Positions 27,926-34,409 of a stretch of DNA of 34,409 nt are shown in pieces. Position 1 is the first letter of the stretch; each line of letters begins with the position of its first letter. The position numbers and the translations under genes were made by a program. The DNA is from a virus, in the IMG/VR virus record IMGVR_UViG_3300046477_000171, positions 1 to 34,409 of that record, one strand, 5' to 3'. The notes under the pieces were generated by a model, which had not been told where the DNA came from, ran no database searches, and saw only the letters and a program-made list of their open reading frames with translations.

Positions 27926-28581
27926 TGGCGTATAGCCTCGTCACGCATACCACATCCTCGGCTGGGGCTGCCTCGTCTCCGTCCGTCGATACGAGTGGGG
28001 CGAATCTGCTGATTGGCTGTGTGTCGGCGACGGATCCTGCGAGTGGCGGGTCCAGCATGACGCCCTCGGACAATAAAAGTAACACGTGGCATGAAGCGGC
28101 CTATATTCCTGGCGCGTTCAGTGGGGCCACGAAGATTTATTACGCCTTCAACCCCACGGTGGGATCAGGCCATACCTTCACCGCGAATGGGGACTTGCAA
28201 TCTGGGTGTTTCATGGCCTGGAGCGGGGCGACTACCACCGATCCACTGGATCAGGTCTCGGCGGGCGCGAACTCATTTAGTCCGTTGCAGCCGGGTAGTG
28301 TCACGCCCAGTCGGGATGGGGCGTTACTGGTCGTCGCAGTGGGAGACGTGCAGACATTTCCTCCCGTGACCGATAGCGGCTATACGGATCTGGATTGTGT
28401 CATCACGGTGGGAGGGGTCAATTATTCCTCGGCGGATGCCTACTTCGTGCAGTCGGTAGCTGCCGCCATCAATCCGACGGTCACTGAGACCGGTTCCATG
28501 AATCTGATTCAGGTGAGTTTCCTGCCGGCGGCGAGCGCGACCACGCATCGCACTGGCTTGCCGCTCCTCGGGGTGGGCTAG
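27925..28581 (+). CDS. Beta-sandwich (lectin/Ig-like) surface protein
   Basis: The 218 residues match a beta-sandwich pattern found in many phage and bacterial surface proteins: 'PSDNKSNTWHEAAYIPG', 'TKIYYAFNPTVGSGHTFTAN', 'FMAWSGATTTDPLDQ'. Such modules often bind carbohydrate. It lies immediately before the tail hub, so host-surface contact by the virion is likely. One-base overlap with the next GTG. Confidence 0.55.
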   Translation: MAYSLVTHTTSSAGAASSPSVDTSGANLLIGCVSATDPASGGSSMTPSDNKSNTWHEAAYIPGAFSGATKIYYAFNPTVGSGHTFTANGDLQSGCFMAWSGATTTDPLDQVSAGANSFSPLQPGSVTPSRDGALLVVAVGDVQTFPPVTDSGYTDLDCVITVGGVNYSSADAYFVQSVAAAINPTVTETGSMNLIQVSFLPAASATTHRTGLPLLGVG

Positions 28582-29714
28582 TGACTCGTATCAGCGTGCC
28601 TGGCTTCGTGGACGGCTCCAACACGGAGCGCAGTCCGCAGGCCCAAATTGGCCGAACCATCAACGTCTTCACCGAATCGACGCAACCCGGCGGCGATGCG
28701 AAAGCCCCGAAGTATCTCCAGGGCACGCCGGGGATCCATCCCTTGCTGGTGTGGCCGGATCAGCCGATTCGCGGGATGTTCTCGATCAATGGGCGGGCGT
28801 TCGTCGTGGGCGGGGCGCTCTTTGGCGAGTGGTTCTCGGATGGGACCATCGGCACGACCTATACAGTGACCAACGACAGCGAGCCGGTCTCGTTCTGCTC
28901 CAATGGGACGGCCGGCAATCAGATTATGTTCTCGTCTGGCGGGGATGGGTATGTCTACAACACGCTGACCAACGTCTTCGTGCAGATTACCGATCCCGAT
29001 TTCCCTGTGCCGACGCGCATGGTGGAGTTTCTGAACGGCTATGGCTTGGCCCTGAAGGGCGGTGGGTCGCGGTCGTTCTCGTGGTCGAATCTTGAAGACT
29101 TCCTGATCTGGGATCCGCTGGATGTCGCGGAACGTTCGAGCACGGCGGATAATCTCGGCGCGATGATTCGTAGCCATGAAGAGATTTGGTTCATGGGCGG
29201 GCAGACCAGTCAGGTCTACATCAATAATGGGATTGCCTCAGAAATCTTCGCGCCGGTCTCTGGTGTGGTGCTCGAGTTTGGCGTGCTCGGACCCTTCTCC
29301 GTGCATCGGGCGGATAACACGATCTTCTGGCTCGGGAGCAGCGTGGACGGCTGGGGCATGATGAACCGGGCCGACGGCTACACCCCGCAGCGCGTCTCCA
29401 CGTTTGGCCTTGAGCAGCAAGTGCAAATGCAGGACGTGCCGACGGATGCGGTGACGTTCTCCTTTCAGATGAACGGGCACATCTTCGTCGCGCTGCTCCT
29501 GCCGCGCAATGACCGCACTTGGCTCTTCGATATCACGATGAATACCTGGGTCGAGTGGAACATCTGGGACACCACCCATGCCGTCTGGTTGCCGCATGTC
29601 GCTGGGTCGCATGTCTTTGAGTTTGGCAAGCACTACGTCGGGGACCGGCTGTCCGGTGCGATCTACGAGATGAGCATGGCGTTTGTCACCGACGAGATCG
29701 TGGCGCCGGTATGA
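28581..29714 (+). CDS. Tail hub / packaged DNA stabilisation protein, P22 gp10-like, C-terminally split
   Basis: The 377 residues match the P22 gp10 family through most of its length: 'MVEFLNGYGLALKGGGSRSF', 'WSNLEDFLIWDPLDVAERSS', 'GRADNTIFW'-type stretch (here 'HRADNTIFWLGSS') and 'GDRLSGAIYEMS'. gp10 forms the hub under gp4 that carries the spikes. P22 gp10 has 472 residues. Here the chain stops just after 'GAIYEMSMAFVTDE', where relatives continue with 'IRRLRR' and about 90 more residues. That missing segment is found at the end of the protein encoded at 29875. Confidence 0.85.
   Translation: MTRISVPGFVDGSNTERSPQAQIGRTINVFTESTQPGGDAKAPKYLQGTPGIHPLLVWPDQPIRGMFSINGRAFVVGGALFGEWFSDGTIGTTYTVTNDSEPVSFCSNGTAGNQIMFSSGGDGYVYNTLTNVFVQITDPDFPVPTRMVEFLNGYGLALKGGGSRSFSWSNLEDFLIWDPLDVAERSSTADNLGAMIRSHEEIWFMGGQTSQVYINNGIASEIFAPVSGVVLEFGVLGPFSVHRADNTIFWLGSSVDGWGMMNRADGYTPQRVSTFGLEQQVQMQDVPTDAVTFSFQMNGHIFVALLLPRNDRTWLFDITMNTWVEWNIWDTTHAVWLPHVAGSHVFEFGKHYVGDRLSGAIYEMSMAFVTDEIVAPV
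29700..29708 (+). repeat. Short direct repeat flanking the hub insertion, left copy
   Basis: GTGGCGCCG at 29700-29708 recurs at 31243-31251. The two copies lie at the end of the N-terminal hub gene and at the point where hub-like sequence resumes. At nine bases the match alone could be chance, but the location is exact. Confidence 0.4.
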
Positions 29715-29878
29715 CGGCCCACGAGATTGCGGCGGCCTTGACGCGCCGGACGGATCTGCCGATGACGCCCACGCGGGTCAAGAAGCTGCGGGCCTGCTGC
29801 GAGCGGTTCGGCGTGGATTTGGGCGACGTGCTGCCCCTGCTGCCGGCAGACCTCCAGGAACAGATCCGGCAGTCATGA
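29711..29878 (+). CDS. 55-residue hypothetical protein inside the split hub locus
   Basis: The 55 residues form a compact helical protein: 'MTAHEIAAALTRRTDLPMTP', then 'RVKKLRACCERFGVDLGDVL'. The arrangement of three helices could be a small helix-turn-helix, but no family is recognised. The ATGA overlap at each end joins it to the two hub pieces, so all three are co-translated. Confidence 0.5.
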   Translation: MTAHEIAAALTRRTDLPMTPTRVKKLRACCERFGVDLGDVLPLLPADLQEQIRQS

Positions 29879-31614
29879 AACAACTGATTACTGGTAAATG
29901 CTGGGGATCAAGCGGGCAGTTGTCGAATGACAATCCCGTGCTGCCGGTCAATGGCCCGATTCGCGGAACCATCTTCAGCACGGCCACGGCAGGGCCGAAT
30001 GTCTATCTGTTCCCGTGGGGGCATCCCTGGTCGGTGGCCGGGGTGTTCAAGGACTGGTATGTCGAACTGCTTTGGCCGGAAGAGAATCCCTCGGCCGGTG
30101 GGTGGGATGAGATTACATTTACCCTGCTGGTCAATGGATCGCCCTCTGGATTATCCGTGACGGTGCCTGCCGCGGCGCCTTCGACCCCTCCTCCAGGCTA
30201 TCTGCAATTCGCGCAGAACACGACGGATACCGCCACGATTGCGCCGGGGGATGTCGTCACGATTGACCGCGGAACCGGCCATATCAACGCGGGGATTAAC
30301 AACTTCACGGCGTTGATTGCCTGGACGCTGACTTTCGAGAGCGATAACGACGGGGAGAGTTCCTACGGCTGTGCCCACTGTGCCAATGCGTCGTTGGTGC
30401 CGCCGGCCAGCACGGGCACGGTGCAGGCCACGAACATCTTGCTGACGGCACCCTTTACGGGGCCGACGGATTGGGCGACGGCCTCTCCTGGGGATCCCGG
30501 CACGTTTAGTGTTGTCCCCCTCAATGGCGCGGTCACGCGGATGGATGTGCACATCGACATCGCCCCTGGGACCGGATCCTCGCGCACGTTTGCGGCCTAT
30601 CTGAACGAGATTCTACAGGATGGCAGCGGGGGCACGGTGGATACGCGGGTCACGCTGACCGACTCCGATACGACGGGTGTCGGGACGTTTACCCTGCCGA
30701 TTGCGGTCTTGGACCGGCTGTCGATTGCCCAGCTCGTCACGGCGGGGACGCAGCCGGTGCATAGCTATCTCACGTATTCGATTGCGGTGACCGCCGATGT
30801 CGATGGGCAGTCGGCGCTCGGCTATAACACGGGGAGCGCGAATCCGATTGCGGACGGGTCTACGGATTTTGCGGTGGGGAATGATGGCGGCTGGGCCTGG
30901 AGCACGGCGCGGTCGCCGCAGCCGAACACAAACACGGATCGCTGGCCCTTCTCTGAATATTCGATGAGTATTCCAGGCCCGATTGACCGCTATTCGTTGA
31001 GCGGTCTCTGTATGCAATTCGATAGTGCGCCGGGGATGGGTGCGAGTTATACGTTCACGACGCGCAAAGCCTTCACGGATACGCCCTCGGTGGTCACGCT
31101 CTCGGATGCGGAACTGGTCGCGGTGGGACCGGAGGCGCTGACGACGTTCGTCTCGGTGAATGACCGATTAGCGCTCAAAGGGATCGCCGCTGGCACGCCG
31201 GATACGACGCAGACATCGTGGACATGGTTGGTGACGGAGTTTGTGGCGCCGCCGATTGTCTCGACCTCGTATCCGATTCGCCGGCTGCGGCGGTTCGCGC
31301 TGCCGTTTGCCCAGAACAAGTGGATTCGGATCAGTCGTGTCGAACTCATCATGCAGGCCGGGAACGGCTTATCCGGCACGGTCGCCACGCAGGGCTATAA
31401 CCCGATTGTCATGTTCCGATTGTCACGGGATGGCGGGACGACGTGGGACGATGAACTCCAGATGGAGACCGGCAAGCTGGGCGAGTATACCGCCCGTGCG
31501 TTCCTGAACATGCTGGGGCGGGCTCGGAATCCGGTGGTGGAGTTGACCTCCAGCGATCCGGTCTTCATCAGTTGGATTGATTTCACGGTCGATTACGAGG
31601 AGGGGACGAGCTAG
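29875..31614 (+). CDS. Beta-repeat tail protein carrying the C-terminal gp10-like segment
   Basis: The first about 455 of 579 residues look like three beta domains of about 130-150 residues sharing a pattern of an NG turn, strands, 'VTLTDSD' or 'VTLSDAE', then '.V.DRL..' ('[14 protein letters not shown]', '[14 protein letters not shown]'). The last about 120 residues resume the P22 gp10 family: '[13 protein letters not shown]', '[18 protein letters not shown]', '[16 protein letters not shown]'. The protein therefore seems to complete the hub in trans while adding surface domains. The start is the ATG of the ATGA overlap. Confidence 0.7.
   Translation: MKQLITGKCWGSSGQLSNDNPVLPVNGPIRGTIFSTATAGPNVYLFPWGHPWSVAGVFKDWYVELLWPEENPSAGGWDEITFTLLVNGSPSGLSVTVPAAAPSTPPPGYLQFAQNTTDTATIAPGDVVTIDRGTGHINAGINNFTALIAWTLTFESDNDGESSYGCAHCANASLVPPASTGTVQATNILLTAPFTGPTDWATASPGDPGTFSVVPLNGAVTRMDVHIDIAPGTGSSRTFAAYLNEILQDGSGGTVDTRVTLTDSDTTGVGTFTLPIAVLDRLSIAQLVTAGTQPVHSYLTYSIAVTADVDGQSALGYNTGSANPIADGSTDFAVGNDGGWAWSTARSPQPNTNTDRWPFSEYSMSIPGPIDRYSLSGLCMQFDSAPGMGASYTFTTRKAFTDTPSVVTLSDAELVAVGPEALTTFVSVNDRLALKGIAAGTPDTTQTSWTWLVTEFVAPPIVSTSYPIRRLRRFALPFAQNKWIRISRVELIMQAGNGLSGTVATQGYNPIVMFRLSRDGGTTWDDELQMETGKLGEYTARAFLNMLGRARNPVVELTSSDPVFISWIDFTVDYEEGTS
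31243..31251 (+). repeat. Short direct repeat flanking the hub insertion, right copy
   Basis: GTGGCGCCG, as at 29700-29708, lies just before the codons for '[13 protein letters not shown]' where gp10-like sequence resumes. Confidence 0.4.
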
Positions 31615-31997
31615 TGGCGAATCCCACGGGCATTCCCTCGCCCACGCAGCCGATTGGCGAGGATGGCTCGGATCGGGTGCTGGTCAGTCGCCCGTGGTAT
31701 CTCTGGTTCCAGAAGATCGGGGCTGGGGGTGGCACCACGGGGCCGACCGGACCGACTGGTCCCACGGGGCCAACAGGCCCGACCGGACCGACTGGCCCGA
31801 CTGGCCCGACGGGGCCAACGGGACCAAGCGGCCCGACTGGTCCGACGGGACCGACTGGCCCAACTGGGCCGACTGGTCCGACAGGCCCGCCGGGAACGGG
31901 CGCGGATTACGTCGTGGCGAGCGATGGGGGCATTCCGACGCCACAGCCGATCAATGACGGTGCCGGTAACTTCATTTACATCACGTATACCCCATGA
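31614..31997 (+). CDS. Collagen-like tail fibre protein
   Basis: The 127 residues have an N-terminal anchor ('[17 protein letters not shown]'), then about 16 uninterrupted Gly-Pro-Thr triplets (about residues 41-92, one GPS), then '[10 protein letters not shown]' and a short C-terminal cap. The GPT repeat should fold as a collagen triple helix, known in phage fibres as a rigid shaft. At DNA level the triplets make a tandem nine-base-like repeat at about 31735-31890 that can expand or shrink. It overlaps both neighbours. Confidence 0.8.
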   Translation: MANPTGIPSPTQPIGEDGSDRVLVSRPWYLWFQKIGAGGGTTGPTGPTGPTGPTGPTGPTGPTGPTGPTGPSGPTGPTGPTGPTGPTGPTGPPGTGADYVVASDGGIPTPQPINDGAGNFIYITYTP

Positions 31998-32686
31998 GCG
32001 ATACCAGTCTCGCCAAGATCATCCAATACGGCACGTCCACGGATCGGATTGCCTTTACGCCGGATCCGGCCTCGGGCAGTCAAGTGTTGTATCTCTGGTA
32101 TGAGACCGACAACCCGCCCGACACCTATGCGTGGGATGGCAGTGCCTGGGTGCAGATTGGCGGCGGCGGGGGGAGTGGCGGGCTGACGCAGATCGCGCAG
32201 CACATTACGTCCTCAAGTACCACGATTGATTTCAGTGGGATTTCTGGATCGTTTAGCGCCCTCTTACTGACGTTTACCGCGCAGGCGTCATCGGGATCGA
32301 CGGGCGCTGAGAACTTCCGGTGCAAGGTGAACAACGACGGGACGAGCGGAAATTACAGCACGGCGGTGGTGTCGGGTTCGAATAATGGGTCTGCGTTCCT
32401 GGGCAATCAAGCCGCGAGTGGCGATGGCGGGTGGATCGGCATCATTCCCGATTCAGGGAACACCGGCATTCCCGCGAGTGGCTATCTGTTCATCATTGGC
32501 TATGCGGCGACGACCTTGCACAAAATGATTCAAACGGTCTGCGGCGCGGAGCAGGGGGCGGGGCCGTTTACGTCCTCCAGTTCGTTTCGATGGAAGAACA
32601 CGGCGGCGATTACCCAGTTGACGGTGCGGCCGGAAGGCGTGTCGTTTGCCGACGGGGGCATCTTTACGCTATATGGCCTGCAGTGA
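31994..32686 (+). CDS. Tail fibre / receptor-binding-type protein
   Basis: The 230 residues begin with a small module ('[20 protein letters not shown]', 'AWVQIGGG') and a Gly linker. They end in a beta domain of about 165 residues ('[15 protein letters not shown]', '[14 protein letters not shown]', '[17 protein letters not shown]') like the C-terminal heads of many phage fibres. Following a collagen-like shaft gene, it may be the distal receptor-binding tip. The four-base overlap links their translation. Confidence 0.6.
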   Translation: MSDTSLAKIIQYGTSTDRIAFTPDPASGSQVLYLWYETDNPPDTYAWDGSAWVQIGGGGGSGGLTQIAQHITSSSTTIDFSGISGSFSALLLTFTAQASSGSTGAENFRCKVNNDGTSGNYSTAVVSGSNNGSAFLGNQAASGDGGWIGIIPDSGNTGIPASGYLFIIGYAATTLHKMIQTVCGAEQGAGPFTSSSSFRWKNTAAITQLTVRPEGVSFADGGIFTLYGLQ

Positions 32687-32704
32687 GGCGTATACTTCGG
32701 TGAC
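32684..32704 (+). promoter_or_regulatory. Candidate late-promoter motif, site 2
   Basis: TGAGGCGTATACTTCGGTG starts at the fibre gene's stop codon and lies in the 24-base gap before the GNAT-like gene. It differs from the element at 13366 in one of 19 bases and, like it, spans a stop codon and the beginning of a new gene group. Confidence 0.4.
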
Positions 32705-32710
32705 TCCCGC

Positions 32711-33073
32711 ATGCTCATAACCCGCGAACTGCCGCCGGCTGAATGGCCGAAGCTGGCGGGCACCGAACTCGAGCAGGTCTGGCCGGTCCTGACGCCTGAG
32801 GCGAAGGTGATTGTGGTTGAGGATGACGACGGCGCGATTGTCGGCTGTTGGGCGCTGATGCAGTTCTGGCACGCGGAAGGCGTCTGGATTGCGCCGGCCT
32901 ATCAAAAGCGCACCAGCGTGGCGCGACGGCTCTGGATGGGGATGCGGGGACTCGCGGCGAAGGCGGGCGTGGTGCGGGTGATTACCGCGGCGGCGGATGC
33001 GCCGATGGTGGCGTTGTTGGACAAGCACGGCACGAAGTTGCCGGCTCAGGAGTATGTGCTATGCCTGCAATAG
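32711..33073 (+). CDS. GNAT-like protein of the internal virion gene cluster
   Basis: The 120 residues have the GNAT strand order: 'AKVIVVEDDDGAIVGCWALM', 'VWIAPAYQKRTSVARRLWMG' (in the place of the acetyl-CoA loop Q/R-x-x-G-x-G/A) and 'VVRVITAAADAPMVALLDKH'. The loop here, QKRTSVA, lacks the usual Gly, so catalysis is doubtful. GNAT-like proteins are common beside podovirus internal virion genes (T7 gp13 position). It overlaps the next gene by 13 bases. Confidence 0.6.
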   Translation: MLITRELPPAEWPKLAGTELEQVWPVLTPEAKVIVVEDDDGAIVGCWALMQFWHAEGVWIAPAYQKRTSVARRLWMGMRGLAAKAGVVRVITAAADAPMVALLDKHGTKLPAQEYVLCLQ

Positions 33074-33627
33074 TGCCGTTGATCATGGTCGGCGGGAGCA
33101 TCGTGGGCGGCGCGATTGCGGCGAATGCGAATAAGAAGGCGGCGCAGACGCAGGCGAATGCCGCCACGACGGGATCGGCTGACCAACTGAAAGCGGCAGA
33201 AGAAGCCTTAGCCTTTCAAAAGCAGCAATACAACAACACGCAGAAGGCTATCAACCCCTATCAGAACATGGGTCTCGGGGCGCTGTCGGCGCTGGGATCC
33301 GGTCTGGGCGTGACGCCGGGGAATCTCCCCGTCAATCAGATTGCCCCTGACCGGCAGAACGGCGTGACGACGAGCGGGTTCATGTCGCCGGAGGACTTTA
33401 CCCAGTTCAAGGGCGCGGTGGTGGCGAACGCGAATGAGCGCCCGGCGAACACCTTTACCAACGTGGGCAATGGCGCGTTTGGCGTGCAGGCGGATCAGGC
33501 GCAGCGGGCGCAGAGCCTGAGTCAGAGCAGCGTGCGGCTGCAGTCCCCGGATGGCAAGGAAACGCAGACGGTGCCCGCGAGTCAGGCGCAGTATTACATC
33601 TCGCAAGGCGCAAAGGTGGTGGCGTAA
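33061..33627 (+). CDS. Internal virion / ejection protein 1
   Basis: The 188 residues begin with a Gly-rich hydrophobic segment ('VPLIMVGGSIVGGAIAANAN'), then a Gln/Ala-rich coil ('AEEALAFQKQQYNNTQKAIN'). They end in a module 'RLQSPDGKETQTVPASQAQY' followed by 'YISQGAKVV'. This plan is typical of podovirus proteins ejected into the cell ahead of the DNA. The terminal module recurs in the next protein. One-base overlap with it (TAATG). Confidence 0.6.
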   Translation: MPAIVPLIMVGGSIVGGAIAANANKKAAQTQANAATTGSADQLKAAEEALAFQKQQYNNTQKAINPYQNMGLGALSALGSGLGVTPGNLPVNQIAPDRQNGVTTSGFMSPEDFTQFKGAVVANANERPANTFTNVGNGAFGVQADQAQRAQSLSQSSVRLQSPDGKETQTVPASQAQYYISQGAKVVA

Positions 33628-34280
33628 TGGGCTGGTTTGACCAAATGGCGCGATCCGCGCCCAGTATTCCGACGCCTCCAGGATCGCAAGCCCTTAGCGC
33701 GGTCACTGGTGGTCCGCAGGCGACGAGCGGCATGGCGGGCATGTTCAGCAGAAAGGCGCCAACGGGACCGAATAGCGTGTTAGGTCTCATGGGCGGGCAA
33801 CTGCTAAATCAGCAACCGCAGATTGGCTCGCTGTCGGCGCTGGGTGGCGGCGGCCTCAATCAAGTGAATCCGTGGGACGCCATCGGCGGGACTCGCGTGG
33901 ATAGCCAGCCGATTGCGGCTCCTCCTGTTGGGGCACTGGCTGGCGGCTTCAACGGCCCGCAACCCGAAGATTCAACCGGGATGCCGCTGATCAGTGATGG
34001 TCCCGGCAACCGTGGCAGCGGCCAGCCGATCAATCAGCCGATGGGCGGCAATCCAAATTGGCCGACACCGACCAATGGTGGCATCAATCCGCAGGGTGTG
34101 CCGAAGTTGCAGCCTGATGGCACGTATTCAACTCCTCCGATGGGCAGCCTGCAATCCCTCGGCGGCGGGCAGTTGAATCAATCCGGCATGGTCAACCTGC
34201 GCGGGCCTGACGGCTCGAGCAAGGCCGTGCCGCAGTCTGATCTGGCGCACTGGCTCAGTAAAGGCGCGGTGAGGGTGTAA
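33627..34280 (+). CDS. Internal virion / ejection protein 2, Gly/Pro/Gln-rich
   Basis: The 217 residues are largely low-complexity, with three similar patches ('LMGGQLLNQQPQIG', 'LSALGGGGLNQVNP', 'LQSLGGGQLNQSGM'). The end, 'VNLRGPDGSSKAVPQSDLAH' then 'WLSKGAVRV', matches the C-terminal module of the preceding protein. That 'PDG...VP.S....LS.GA' module is shared by many phage ejection proteins. It is probably a flexible internal virion protein. One-base overlap with the next start. Confidence 0.55.
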   Translation: MGWFDQMARSAPSIPTPPGSQALSAVTGGPQATSGMAGMFSRKAPTGPNSVLGLMGGQLLNQQPQIGSLSALGGGGLNQVNPWDAIGGTRVDSQPIAAPPVGALAGGFNGPQPEDSTGMPLISDGPGNRGSGQPINQPMGGNPNWPTPTNGGINPQGVPKLQPDGTYSTPPMGSLQSLGGGQLNQSGMVNLRGPDGSSKAVPQSDLAHWLSKGAVRV

Positions 34281-34409
34281 TGAGCTTCTTTGACGATCCG
34301 GCGAATCAACCGCCCAGCAGCGGGCAGCGTCCCGGCGGCTACGGCTCCAATGGACCTGTCGCGCAACCTGGGCCAGTAGCGACGGCTCCTGGTCCGGTCA
34401 GTGGCACGG
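34280..34409 (+). CDS. Start of a further virion protein gene, cut by window end
   Basis: Forty-three codons are visible, Pro/Gly/Ala-rich and probably disordered ('MSFFDDPANQPPSSGQRPGG'...). The ATG overlaps the previous stop (TAATG). From position it should be another ejection or tail protein. If the window ends were joined directly, this frame would meet a stop after one codon, so it is not simply continuous with the gene at position 1. Confidence 0.5.
   Translation, partial: MSFFDDPANQPPSSGQRPGGYGSNGPVAQPGPVATAPGPVSGT

Noticed and set aside
31735-31890. Tandem short repeats as a possible CRISPR or satellite
   Set aside because: They are the in-frame Gly-Pro-Thr codons of a collagen-like protein; there are no spacers.
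32370-32386. GGTTCGAAT, a T-arm-like sequence
   Set aside because: Lies inside a fibre gene, with no acceptor stem, D-arm or anticodon arm around it; no tRNA gene seen anywhere in the window.
34280-34409. Window ends as one gene in a closed circle
   Set aside because: Joining base 34409 directly to base 1 brings a stop after one codon, so sequence must be missing or the two are different genes.

Overview
This window is almost entirely bacteriophage DNA: a tailed, short-tailed (podovirus-type) phage with a P22-like head and tail hub. The diagnostic genes run in P22-like order on the + strand: terminase, P22-type portal, scaffold, P22-type coat, gp4-like head completion, gp10-like tail hub, then internal virion (ejection) proteins. 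The DNA is GC-rich and very compact. Most neighbouring genes overlap or abut through ATGA, TGATG or TAATG junctions. The host cannot be read from the sequence. I recognised no integrase, CI-type repressor, DNA polymerase, helicase, classical endolysin, tRNA or CRISPR array.

Layout. (1) 1-1827 is the 3' part of a large internal virion protein gene. (2) 1873-5666 holds a lone tail-fibre adaptor domain, small coiled-coil and membrane proteins of holin or lysis type, and a 389-residue enzyme resembling clan GH-A glycosidases. (3) 5599-5955 is a divergent switch: a symmetrical promoter drives a 56-residue gene to the left and a 47-residue basic gene to the right. (4) 5952-13368 is an early or accessory region of about 30 tiny genes, including zinc-ribbon microproteins, an SSB-like protein, an HNH protein, a winged-helix protein and a VRR-NUC nuclease. 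It is interrupted at 9384-9871 by a gene-poor stretch with a probable minus-strand small RNA and a large inverted repeat. (5) 13389-23927 is packaging and head: TerS, HNH, TerL, portal, scaffold, coat, decoration, and an embedded GT4 glycosyltransferase. (6) 24061-32686 is head completion, spike-base, fibre-like proteins and the tail hub. (7) 32711-34409 is a GNAT-like protein and ejection proteins, with the last gene cut by the window end.

The most interesting observation is a family of four promoters (5776-5805, 5952-5981, 9837-9865, 11491-11519). Each has a related, partly palindromic operator-like sequence between or over the -35 and -10 boxes. Each has exactly 6 nt between the -10 and the ATG, which predicts leaderless mRNAs; the first works this way on both strands. 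Three of the four lead into a small basic protein of one paralogous family (GRKGGK...NGKKGGRPKK), in two cases after one intervening gene. This looks like a dispersed phage control circuit that I cannot match to a described one. A second strong observation is a split gp10-like tail hub. The first chain stops where the family continues, and the missing C-terminal segment is fused to the end of a 579-residue beta-rich protein about 1.5 kb downstream.
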